Position numbers and translations under genes: made by a program
DNA from: Oscillospiraceae bacterium
GTDB taxonomy: Bacteria > Bacillota > Clostridia > Oscillospirales > Ruminococcaceae
Length of the DNA: 7,661 nucleotides
Direction: 5' to 3'
NCBI GenBank assembly: GCA_017544185.1
Contig: JAFYEQ010000266.1
Location: 1-7,661, forward strand
The notes under the pieces: generated by a model
What the model was told of the DNA's origin: nothing
What the model saw: the letters and a program-made list of their open reading frames with translations, nothing else
The model's database searches: none
Part shown: positions 1-6,260 of the stretch, piece by piece
Layout: each line of letters starts with the position of its first letter
Position numbering within the stretch: position 1 is the stretch's first letter

Positions 1-1
1 A

Positions 2-2395
2 CCTATCATCAATAAGGACGATCTCTCCGAGAAGATACGCAATAAACTGATGGTCGACTTCAACGTCACGCCCATTGAAGCGTCGGACAATCAGATCTAT
101 AAGGCTCTCTCCGCTGTGGTGGTGGAGCTGCTCAGGGGCAAGAGACGCAAGTACCGCAACAAGGTCCATTCCGCAGGACGCAAGGAGATATACTATCTCT
201 CCATGGAGTTTCTCATGGGGCGTTCTCTCAAGACCAGCCTGTACAACCTTGAGATAAACGAGATGGTGGAGGAGATCCTCCACGACTGGGACGTGAACCT
301 GGACCGCATCTACGACTACGAGCCCGACGCAGGTCTGGGCAACGGCGGTCTTGGCAGACTGGCTGCATGCTATCTGGACGGACTTGCTACCGATGACTAT
401 CCCGCTATGGGCTATTCCATATGCTATGAGTTCGGCATATTCAAGCAGAAGCTGGAGGACGGCTGGCAGACCGAGTTCCCCGACAACTGGCTCCCCGGCG
501 GCGAGTCCTGGCTGGTGCCCAAGACCGACAAGGCCATAGAGGTACACTTCGACGGTGAGGTCCATGAGTACTGGGACGACAAGTTCCATCACATCGAGCA
601 CCGCAACTACAGCACCGTACTGGCTGTGCCCTACGATATGTACGTTCCCGGGTACGACAGCGAGGGCGTATCTGTCCTCAGACTGTGGCAGGCGAAGGCT
701 CCCTCCTTCGATATGAACATGTTCAATCAGGGCGACTATGCTCAGGCTCTGTCGCAGAACATCGTGGCTCAGGCCATCTCCAAGGTGCTCTACCCCAACG
801 ACAACCATCTTGAGGGCAAGTCCCTGCGCTACCGTCAGCAGTACTTCCTCTGTGCCGCATCCATCGGCGATATCGTCAACCGCCATATGAGCGTGTACGG
901 CACTCTGGACAACTTCCATGAGAAGGTAGCTATACATATCAACGATACCCATCCCACACTGGCCATCCCCGAGCTCATGCGCATACTCCTGGATGACTGC
1001 GGCTACAGCTGGGACAAGTCCTGGTACATCATCACCAACACCTTTGCATATACCAACCATACCGTCATGGCTGAGGCGCTGGAGAAATGGGACTGCAATC
1101 TGGTGCGCCAGATCACTCCCAGGATATTCGACATCATATGCGAGATCAACCGCCGCTACTGCGCTGAGATCCTTGACCGCACAGGCGACGAGGGCAAGGT
1201 GTCCCGCATGAGCATAATACAGGACAACCGCATACATATGGCTCTGCTGTGCGTATGTGCGTCCCACAGCGTCAACGGCGTATCCAAGCTGCACTCCGAG
1301 ATCATCAAGCAGGATGTGTTCGCCAACGAGTACAGCTATACCCCTCACAAGTTCCAGAACGTCACCAACGGTATCGCATACCGCCGCTGGCTGCTCCAGT
1401 CCAACCCCGGGCTCACCGCTCTCCTGGAAGAGCTCATCGGCCCCGGCTTCAAGAAGAACGCTGCAGAGCTGTCCAAGCTGTCCAAGTTCGACTCGGACAA
1501 GAAGGTGCTTGAGCGCATCGGCAAGATCAAGCGCGCCAACAAGGTCCACTTCGCAGACTATGTGAAGAAGACCTACGGCAGGGTACTGGACACCGACAGC
1601 ATATTCGACGTACAGGTGAAGCGTCTGCATGAGTACAAGCGCCAGAACCTGAACGCCCTCAATATCATCGCAGAGTACAACGCTCTTCTGGACGACCCGA
1701 ACATGGACTTCATGCCCAAGACCTACATATTCGCAGCGAAGGCCGCTCCCGGCTACTATCTGGCAAAGCAGATCATCAAGATGATCTGGGCGCTGGGCGA
1801 GGAGATACGCCGCGACAAGAAGATCTCCGAGAAGCTGCAGGTCATCTTCCTTGAGGACTACTGCGTGACACTGTCCGAGCTGCTCATGCCCGCTGCTGAC
1901 GTATCCGAGCAGATCTCTCTTGCAGGCACCGAGGCATCCGGCACAGGCAACATGAAGCTGATGCTCAACGGCGCTGTCACACTGGGTACCCTTGACGGAG
2001 CCAACGTGGAGATCCGCGAGCAGGTGGGCGCAGACAATATCGTCATATTCGGCATGACCGCCGATGAGGTACTGGCACGCAAGGCACAGGGCTATCGTCC
2101 CGAGGACTGGTTCAACAACAATGAGACCATCCGCCGCGCTGTGAACAAGATGTACAGCGGCATCAACGGCTGCACCTTCGAGGAAGTGGCTAATGCCCTC
2201 CGCAACAAGGATCCCTACATGGTATTCGCCGACTTCGACGCATACCAGTCCGCACAGCAGTACATCTCCGAGTGCTACAAGAACTCCGCTCTCTGGCACC
2301 GTATGTCTCTCCAGAACACCGCCAACGCCGGCATATTCTCCGCAGACAGGGCCGTTGACGAATACGCACGCAACATCTGGAGACTTACTAAGTAA
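2..2395 (+). CDS. glgP: Glycogen/alpha-glucan phosphorylase, 5' end cut by window edge
   Basis: A GT35-family phosphorylase, which uses phosphate to release glucose-1-phosphate from alpha-1,4-glucan ends with a pyridoxal-phosphate cofactor, in the cytoplasm. The frame is open through the left edge: 16 sense codons precede the ATG at position 50 and read like phosphorylase N-terminus, so the true start is probably upstream. Numbering from that ATG: the glycine-rich GLGNGGLGRLAACYLD block is at 95-110, NDTHP near 298-302, the active-site TNHT histidine at 337, the phosphate-site KRLHEYKR with Lys524/Arg525, and the cofactor lysine at 636 in EASGTGNMK. These sit about 40-44 residues before their rabbit-muscle equivalents, so the domain is complete apart from the extreme N-terminus. 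Stop is TAA. No frameshift is seen. MalP-type maltodextrin phosphorylase is the alternative name; substrate preference cannot be read from sequence. Its promoter is outside the window. Confidence 0.95.
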   Translation, partial: PIINKDDLSEKIRNKLMVDFNVTPIEASDNQIYKALSAVVVELLRGKRRKYRNKVHSAGRKEIYYLSMEFLMGRSLKTSLYNLEINEMVEEILHDWDVNLDRIYDYEPDAGLGNGGLGRLAACYLDGLATDDYPAMGYSICYEFGIFKQKLEDGWQTEFPDNWLPGGESWLVPKTDKAIEVHFDGEVHEYWDDKFHHIEHRNYSTVLAVPYDMYVPGYDSEGVSVLRLWQAKAPSFDMNMFNQGDYAQALSQNIVAQAISKVLYPNDNHLEGKSLRYRQQYFLCAASIGDIVNRHMSVYGTLDNFHEKVAIHINDTHPTLAIPELMRILLDDCGYSWDKSWYIITNTFAYTNHTVMAEALEKWDCNLVRQITPRIFDIICEINRRYCAEILDRTGDEGKVSRMSIIQDNRIHMALLCVCASHSVNGVSKLHSEIIKQDVFANEYSYTPHKFQNVTNGIAYRRWLLQSNPGLTALLEELIGPGFKKNAAELSKLSKFDSDKKVLERIGKIKRANKVHFADYVKKTYGRVLDTDSIFDVQVKRLHEYKRQNLNALNIIAEYNALLDDPNMDFMPKTYIFAAKAAPGYYLAKQIIKMIWALGEEIRRDKKISEKLQVIFLEDYCVTLSELLMPAADVSEQISLAGTEASGTGNMKLMLNGAVTLGTLDGANVEIREQVGADNIVIFGMTADEVLARKAQGYRPEDWFNNNETIRRAVNKMYSGINGCTFEEVANALRNKDPYMVFADFDAYQSAQQYISECYKNSALWHRMSLQNTANAGIFSADRAVDEYARNIWRLTK

Positions 2396-2396
2396 G

Positions 2397-2454
2397 AGTT
2401 GAGAGCGCATCGAGAGTTGAGAGCGTGTCGAGAGTTGAGCGTTAAGAGTTGAGA
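2397..2454 (+). repeat. Degenerate 18-bp direct repeat just after the glgP stop
   Basis: Two 18-bp units, 2397-2414 and 2415-2432, both start AGTTGAGAGCG and differ at only two positions. A shortened unit of 14 bp (2433-2446) and an 8-bp remnant (2447-2454) follow. The array begins 2 bp after the TAA stop, so it lies in the glgP 3' untranslated region. Function is unknown. Confidence 0.8.
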
Positions 2455-2525
2455 TGGGCGGGGACGTTCGTCGTCAAGGGAAACGATAGATAAATGCTGA
2501 CTAGAAGATGGAGATCACTCTTCTC

Positions 2526-2651
2526 TTGTCCCTTGTCTCTTGTCCCTTGTCTCTTGTCCCTTGTCCCTTGTCTCTTGTCCCTTGTCTCTTGTCCCTTGTC
2601 CCTTGTCTCTTGTCCCTTGTCTCTTGTCCTTTGTCTCTTGTCCCTTGTCCC
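2526..2651 (+). repeat. Heptanucleotide tandem array, 18 copies of TTGTCYC
   Basis: Eighteen contiguous 7-bp units, all TTGTCCC (A) or TTGTCTC (B) except one TTGTCCT (A') at 2624-2630. The order is ABABA, ABABA, ABABA', BAA, giving a 35-bp higher-order period at 2526-2560, 2561-2595 and 2596-2630. The next block breaks the rhythm. Near-perfect units suggest recent expansion or copy correction. The complementary strand carries repeated GGGACAA with many GGG runs. It is not a CRISPR, because there are no unique spacers. Role unknown; copy number is probably variable between strains (inference). Confidence 0.95.
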
Positions 2652-2656
2652 TTCCC

Positions 2657-2680
2657 ATGCAGCTGCGTTAGCAGTTGCAT
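2657..2680 (+). other. Perfect hairpin with GTTA tetraloop at the end of the heptamer array
   Basis: Arms ATGCAGCTGC (2657-2666) and GCAGTTGCAT (2671-2680) pair over 10 bp, with one G-U (or mismatch in DNA) and a 4-nt GTTA loop. It starts 5 bp after the last heptamer and no T-run follows on the + strand, so it is not a typical intrinsic terminator. It could mark an array boundary or protect an RNA 3' end. Confidence 0.6.
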
Positions 2681-2724
2681 CTCCCTGCCAAAATTCGGTA
2701 ACGATCTTACATACGTCAAAAATT

Positions 2725-2764
2725 TGTCCGATCTGAACGATATGCGGTCAGATCGGGCATTTTT
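2725..2764 (+). terminator. Probable intrinsic terminator, possibly bidirectional
   Basis: A 12-bp stem, 2725-2736 with 2748-2759, containing CCGATCTGA/TCAGATCGG plus one G-U pair, closes an 11-nt loop. TTTTT at 2760-2764 follows directly on the + strand. On the - strand the same stem is followed by a T-run after a short AA. It is placed to end transcription from glgP before the promoter of the CBS gene; the 330-nt distance from the glgP stop is long. Confidence 0.65.
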
Positions 2765-2786
2765 CATTGAATAAAATGCCCCGATC
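2751..2786 (+). other. Alternative hairpin sharing an arm with the terminator
   Basis: The 3' arm of the terminator plus its T-run (2751-2763) can also pair with 2773-2786, forming 13 bp with a single bulged C at 2779 and a 9-nt loop. The two hairpins are mutually exclusive, as in attenuators. The arrangement lies upstream of the strong promoter at 2813-2841, so it could only affect read-through transcripts. Confidence 0.5.
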
Positions 2787-2812
2787 GTATCAATTTGTTG
2801 CTTTTTGACGTG

Positions 2813-2841
2813 TTGACATAGAGGGAGAAATGTAGTATAAT
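2813..2841 (+). promoter_or_regulatory. Consensus sigma-A promoter for the CBS-domain gene
   Basis: TTGACA at 2813-2818 and TATAAT at 2836-2841 are exact consensus -35 and -10 boxes with an optimal 17-nt spacer. Transcription should start near 2848, leaving a leader of about 33 nt before the ATG at 2881. A perfect housekeeping promoter suggests strong, largely constitutive expression unless an operator is present; none is evident. Confidence 0.9.
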
Positions 2842-2862
2842 GATAAAGTGCAACAGCACGAG

Positions 2863-2868
2863 AAGGAG
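2863..2868 (+). promoter_or_regulatory. Ribosome binding site that sets the CBS-gene start
   Basis: AAGGAG lies 12 nt before ATG 2881 (10 nt if GGAGAG is counted). It rules against the in-frame GTG at 2848, which falls at the predicted transcription start and has no binding site upstream. Confidence 0.8.
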
Positions 2869-2880
2869 AGAACATCTTGT

Positions 2881-4152
2881 ATGGACCCCGAGGCGGGACT
2901 TATCATAAAGATCGTACTGTACTTGCTCATATTGATATCGGGTATCATCAACGCATACTTCTACCGCAGATACTTGCAGATGGAGCGTGTCCCGTCCGAG
3001 ATGTGGGACAGCGATATCTACGGCCCGGGGAGCCCTCTTACCTGGTTCGCCATGGGCCTCGTCCGCGCATGGCTCACTGCGTCGATCATACTGATGGCGC
3101 TGGCGGGCGCGGTGCTGGATGTGCTGCACGTCCTCTCGCTGGAGTCGTGGAGGGATGAGCTGGTATCCACCATCGTGGATATGGTCCTGTGGGCGGGTCT
3201 CGCATGGTTCGCGCTGACGCTGAAGGACTATCAGGAGAGCCAGTCGGAGATAGACCCTCAGACGGCTCATGACCGTGTGACGGGCGACAGGCTCTACGTT
3301 GCCGTGTCCCGTTTCTTCGGGCACGTGAGCATGTGGATATACTCCAGCTGCATAGACCCCGCAGTGGACGAGGAAGACGTGATGAAGCTGGTGGACGAGG
3401 GCAGCGAGGACGGTGCCATAGAGCAGTCCGAGCGCGATATGATCGACCATGTGTTCCGCTTCCATGATATGCCCGTAGAGAGCGTGATGACCCACCGCAC
3501 GGACGTAGTGGCAGTGGATATGTCCACGCCCATATCCGAGGTGGTATACACCGCCATAAACAGCGGCTTCTCCCGTATACCCGTGTACCGCGACAATATC
3601 GACCACATCGAAGGCGTGATCTGTGTGAAGGATCTGCTGTGTCTGGTGGGGATGCCCTCCAGCGATGCGGCGGCCGAGACCTTCATGAGGGACGTGGAAT
3701 ATATCCCCCGCAGCTGTGTCTGCGACGATGTGTTCCGCATATTCACCCGTCAGAAGGTGCAGATGGCTGTAGTGGTGGACGAATACGGCGGCACCTACGG
3801 CGTGGTCACCATGGAGGATCTGGTGGAGCTGGTGTTCGGCTCTATCCGGGATGAGTACGACGACGAGGACGACGAGGTGACGCAGATCTCCGACGGGGTA
3901 TGGATGATCGACGGCTCTGCAGGGGCTGCTCATACCATGGAGATGCTGGGCTCTCCGCTCCCCGAAGACACCGAGTACGACACTATGGCAGGCTTCGTCA
4001 CCGCCCTGATAGGACACATCCCCGAGGACGGGGAGATCCCCACCGTATCCTATGGAGACATCACCTTCACGGTACTTGTGGTGGAGGATATGCGCATAGA
4101 GAAGATCAAAGCAACAAAAGATCCGGGATCTGGCGGCGAAGAGCCCGCATGA
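2881..4152 (+). CDS. CBS-pair membrane protein, CorC/HlyC/CNNM family, divergent membrane domain
   Basis: A 423-residue protein with the family layout: an N-terminal membrane region with hydrophobic segments at about 7-27, 64-86 and 94-113, a linker, a CBS pair at about 195-320, and a C-terminal CorC_HlyC domain at about 338-412. Diagnostic features are EQSERDMI at 181-188, the RIPVY/GVICVKDL region of the first CBS motif, VDEYGG at 299-304 and the following VVTMEDLVELVFGSIRDEYD. Relatives are linked to magnesium, cobalt or sodium transport, and the CBS pair in the family binds adenine nucleotides. The family's usual NAFFSxSE-type motif in the first membrane helix is not seen: NAYF is followed by YRRYLQMER. 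Transport activity is therefore uncertain, and the old hemolysin label should not be used. Start is ATG 2881, after AAGGAG and a consensus promoter. The gene appears monocistronic. Confidence 0.9.
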   Translation: MDPEAGLIIKIVLYLLILISGIINAYFYRRYLQMERVPSEMWDSDIYGPGSPLTWFAMGLVRAWLTASIILMALAGAVLDVLHVLSLESWRDELVSTIVDMVLWAGLAWFALTLKDYQESQSEIDPQTAHDRVTGDRLYVAVSRFFGHVSMWIYSSCIDPAVDEEDVMKLVDEGSEDGAIEQSERDMIDHVFRFHDMPVESVMTHRTDVVAVDMSTPISEVVYTAINSGFSRIPVYRDNIDHIEGVICVKDLLCLVGMPSSDAAAETFMRDVEYIPRSCVCDDVFRIFTRQKVQMAVVVDEYGGTYGVVTMEDLVELVFGSIRDEYDDEDDEVTQISDGVWMIDGSAGAAHTMEMLGSPLPEDTEYDTMAGFVTALIGHIPEDGEIPTVSYGDITFTVLVVEDMRIEKIKATKDPGSGGEEPA

Positions 4153-4155
4153 TCC

Positions 4156-4191
4156 TGTAGGGGCTGACCTGAGTGTAGGGGCTGACCTGCG
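4156..4191 (+). repeat. Tandem duplication of an 18-bp unit
   Basis: Units 4156-4173 and 4174-4191, TGTAGGGGCTGACCTGMG, are identical at 17 of 18 positions. The second copy supplies the left arm and loop of the hairpin at 4179-4200, so the first copy looks like a duplicated half of that palindrome. Confidence 0.85.
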
Positions 4192-4200
4192 TGTCGGCCC
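4179..4200 (+). other. Intergenic palindrome, TAGGGG / CTRCGT-loop type, copy 1
   Basis: GGGCTGAC (4179-4186) pairs with GTCGGCCC (4193-4200) over 8 bp including one G-U, around the loop CTGCGT. There is no downstream T-run. Loop and left flank match the palindrome at 6157-6180 while the stems differ, so both belong to one repeat family. It may end or stabilise the CBS-gene transcript. Confidence 0.75.
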
Positions 4201-4268
4201 GTCGAGACCGGACCCCGGATCTTGTGAACAAGTCATCACTATCAAACAATGATATACGAAAAATAAGA

Positions 4269-4275
4269 AAAGGAG
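4269..4275 (+). promoter_or_regulatory. Ribosome binding site that sets the first lipoprotein start
   Basis: AAAGGAG lies 8 nt before ATG 4284, which opens a lipoprotein signal peptide. The in-frame GTG at 4191 lies inside the palindrome and would add 31 non-signal residues, so it is not used. No convincing promoter is seen between 4201 and 4268. Confidence 0.85.
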
Positions 4276-4283
4276 CCGATCAA

Positions 4284-6137
4284 ATGAAGAAAAGGATACT
4301 GGTATGTGCTCTTGCCGCTGTGTTCGCAGCGGGATGCGCACAGCAGACTGCCGAGAATTCTATCCCCACTATGGAGACTACCACCCTCATCACCGAGGAA
4401 GAGCCTGTGGATGCTGACGCCGAGAGCGTGACCGAGGCTGCCCCCGAGGTCGAGGACACAGTCGAGGAGACCAAGACCGAGAAGGCAACGGAGACCGAGG
4501 CTACCGAGCCTGCTGTCACCGAAGCTCCCGAGCCCGAGATGGGCACCATAACCAACGAGGACATAGAGTCCACCGCTGATATGCTGACTGCTGCTTCCTC
4601 CTGGACCGAGACCGCTATGTCCGCAGTGATGTACGTAAAGCAGACCGACAACAACACCGGCACGGTATACGCTCGTGAGAGGGCTGTCATAGGCTCTACT
4701 CCCATCGCTACCTACCACGACGGCGACAAGGTAGAGGTCATCGCAGTCACCGATACCGGCTACTACAAGATCAAGAGCGGTGCGTTCATACACACCGACT
4801 ACCTCACCTCCGACTACGTTGACAAGAACGGCAACGTAAAGAAGAGGAAGAAGGTCACCACCGTGACCGAGGAAGAGGAGCTCATAGACGACGGCGATAC
4901 TCAGGAGACCACCGTTACCGAAGAGGCTCCCAAGAAGAAAAAGAAGAAGACCACCGAGGAGACCGTTCCCGCTCCCGAGGCTACATGGGCAGATCCTTCC
5001 ATGTTGCCCGCTCCCACAGGTGCATCTGCTCTCAACGATGAGAAGATGAACCTGAACGGCACTGTCATCACCCTCGGCAACTACAAGGTAGACTATACCA
5101 CCAGATACGCTTACAAGCAGCTCAGCGAGGTAGAGCAGCAGTTCTACGGCGACGTAGTGGCAGCTGTCATGAGCCTCAACTCCGGCATCGGCTATCGTCA
5201 GGGCCTCACCGCAGAGCAGGCTCTGAGGGTATACATCACCGTCCTCAACAATGAGCCCGAGCTCTTCTGGATGAGCGGAGCAGGCGTTATGACCATGTCC
5301 TCCTCCATGATATTCTCCTTCAAGGAGCAGAACATCGAGACCCTCCACTCCATGCAGGACGAGATCGACACCGCTGCTGCGAAGATCGTGAAGAAGGCAG
5401 GCAAGAAGAGCACCATCAACAAGCTGAAGGTGATCTTCGACACCATCGTTGACATGAACGACTTCTCGCTCTCTTCCGAGGGATACAACATCTCCATCTA
5501 CAACGGTCTCCACGGCACCAAGAAGGGCCAGCTCCAGTGTGCAGGCTACGCTAAGACCGTACAGTACCTCTGCGATATGCTGGGCGTACAGTCCACAGTA
5601 GTCATCGGTACCACCAGCGAGGGCGAGTCCCACGCATGGAACGTGGTCAGCGTTGACGGCAAGTGGTACAACTTCGATACCACATGGGGCGATCCCATCA
5701 ACTCCTGGGACAGCAAGTACAAGCAGTACGAGTTCTTCCTCGTGCCCGACAAGTGGATCCACAACATCACTCACTTCAATATCAATAACTTCGTCCGCAA
5801 CACAGGCGAGAAGATACATCTCTTCGATCCTCCTGCTTGCACACAGTACGCTGCTAACTACTTCTACCTCTCCGGCATCGATCTCCACTTCGACAACAAG
5901 ACCGATGCTGACAAGGCTCTGAAGGCTCAGGTAGACAAGGCTATCTCCAACGGCACATACGTATGCGAGGTAATGGTCACCGACAAGAACGTATACGACC
6001 AGATGATGAGCGAGAGCTACTGGAAGGCTATCCAGAAGTACGCTAAGTCCAAGTCCTCCAAGGTGGATAAGGTGAAGCGCCAGTCGTCCTACACCATGGG
6101 CGTTATGGTCGTTCACTACGATATAGTTTACAAGTAA
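4284..6137 (+). CDS. Lipoprotein with SH3-like and transglutaminase-like (Cys-His-Asp) domains
   Basis: A 617-residue predicted surface lipoprotein. The signal peptide is MKKRILVCALAAVFAAGC with lipid-anchor Cys18; the lipobox AAGC is slightly weak. Next come a Thr/Glu/Ala-rich acidic spacer (about 25-90), a bacterial SH3-like domain (about 115-179, with GDKVEV, GYYKIKSG and TDYLTSDYV) and a linker alternating basic and acidic runs (KKRKK 186-190, EEEE 196-199, six lysines 217-222). A transglutaminase-like module starts near 270, with catalytic triad candidates Cys419 in QCAGYA, His450 in SHAWN and Asp465 in FDTTW. WIHN and HFNIN follow. The family includes cross-linking enzymes, proteases and amidases, so substrate is unknown; a cell-wall or surface-protein target is an inference from the lipid anchor and SH3 domain. 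The next gene is a paralogue. Confidence 0.88.
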   Translation: MKKRILVCALAAVFAAGCAQQTAENSIPTMETTTLITEEEPVDADAESVTEAAPEVEDTVEETKTEKATETEATEPAVTEAPEPEMGTITNEDIESTADMLTAASSWTETAMSAVMYVKQTDNNTGTVYARERAVIGSTPIATYHDGDKVEVIAVTDTGYYKIKSGAFIHTDYLTSDYVDKNGNVKKRKKVTTVTEEEELIDDGDTQETTVTEEAPKKKKKKTTEETVPAPEATWADPSMLPAPTGASALNDEKMNLNGTVITLGNYKVDYTTRYAYKQLSEVEQQFYGDVVAAVMSLNSGIGYRQGLTAEQALRVYITVLNNEPELFWMSGAGVMTMSSSMIFSFKEQNIETLHSMQDEIDTAAAKIVKKAGKKSTINKLKVIFDTIVDMNDFSLSSEGYNISIYNGLHGTKKGQLQCAGYAKTVQYLCDMLGVQSTVVIGTTSEGESHAWNVVSVDGKWYNFDTTWGDPINSWDSKYKQYEFFLVPDKWIHNITHFNINNFVRNTGEKIHLFDPPACTQYAANYFYLSGIDLHFDNKTDADKALKAQVDKAISNGTYVCEVMVTDKNVYDQMMSESYWKAIQKYAKSKSSKVDKVKRQSSYTMGVMVVHYDIVYK

Positions 6138-6156
6138 TAGTTAGAGTTCAGGAGTA

Positions 6157-6180
6157 GGGGGGCACCTACGTGTGCCCCCC
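6157..6180 (+). other. Intergenic palindrome, TAGGGG / CTRCGT-loop type, copy 2
   Basis: GGGGGGCAC (6157-6165) and GTGCCCCCC (6172-6180) form a perfect 9-bp stem around the loop CTACGT, 19 nt after the lipoprotein stop. A TCGTCGG flank follows and there is no T-run. A weaker imperfect stem, 6194-6202 with 6215-6223, lies just downstream. Likely role: mRNA 3'-end stabilisation or weak termination. Confidence 0.8.
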
Positions 6181-6260
6181 TCGTCGGAGATACAGGGGAC
6201 CGATCTCTAACGTACGGCTCCCTATCATATCTGTCTATACATACTACACATAGAAAAAGA

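Larger units (their letters stand above)
2713..2811. repeat. Outer inverted repeat enclosing the terminator-like hairpins
   Basis: ACGTCAAAAA at 2713-2722 is the exact reverse complement of TTTTTGACGT at 2802-2811. The 79 bp between them contain two further overlapping hairpins. The right arm ends one base before the -35 box of the next gene's promoter. This nesting suggests either a small palindromic element or a compact terminator-promoter boundary; which is unresolved. Confidence 0.6.
2396..2880. other. Repeat-rich intergenic region between glgP and the CBS-domain gene
   Basis: This 485-bp stretch has no credible gene. From left to right it holds a degenerate 18-bp repeat, about 70 bp without clear structure, an 18-copy heptamer array, a small perfect hairpin, a group of overlapping inverted repeats with a T-run, a consensus promoter and a 5' leader. 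Open frames crossing it on either strand only translate the heptamers, whose 21-bp period avoids stops, or are antisense to the next gene. Confidence 0.8.
4118..4223. repeat. Long imperfect inverted repeat spanning the CBS-gene stop codon
   Basis: Arms 4118-4133 and 4208-4223 pair at 15 of 16 positions, counting one G-T wobble, with one A-C mismatch; both contain the GATCCGGG/CCCCGGATC core. The left arm codes for the last residues of the CBS protein (KDPGSG region). Enclosed are the stop codon, a tandem duplication and a hairpin. It may be a folded mRNA 3' end or the ends of a small inserted element. Confidence 0.6.

Noticed and set aside
2455..2480. Possible decayed member of the TAGGGG palindrome family (GGGCGGGGACGTTCGTCGTC)
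   Set aside because: Only a 4-bp GACG/CGTC stem remains and the CTRCGT loop is absent; resemblance is too slight.
2526..2651. CRISPR array
   Set aside because: Units are 7 bp and contiguous, with no unique spacers and no cas genes in the window.
2494..2875. Several open frames on both strands across the heptamer array, translating as LSLVSCP-type or GTRDKGQ-type repeats
   Set aside because: A 7-bp unit without stops stays open in every frame with a 7-residue period. No ribosome binding site or non-repeat domain supports them.
4222..4250. Promoter for the first lipoprotein: TTGTGA, 17 nt, AACAAT
   Set aside because: Only 4 of 6 matches in each box, and it overlaps the end of an inverted repeat; too weak to call.
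4191..4283. Upstream GTG start extending the first lipoprotein by 31 residues
   Set aside because: The GTG lies in the palindrome loop and arm, has no ribosome binding site, and would bury the signal peptide inside the protein.
2764..4341. 525-residue open frame on the - strand opposite the CBS-domain gene
   Set aside because: It is antisense to a clear family member, is rich in His/Val/Leu from reversed codons, and has no recognisable domain. Few stops arise because of the sense-strand codon bias.
4242..6116. 624-residue open frame on the - strand opposite the first lipoprotein gene
   Set aside because: It mirrors the sense gene almost end to end, is a Val/Leu/Gly-rich shadow with no domain, and the + strand frame has a signal peptide, domains and a good ribosome binding site.
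6181..6260. Promoter for the second lipoprotein (TATCAT or TATACA as -10)
   Set aside because: No acceptable -35 box lies 16-18 nt upstream of either candidate; co-transcription with the first lipoprotein is equally possible.
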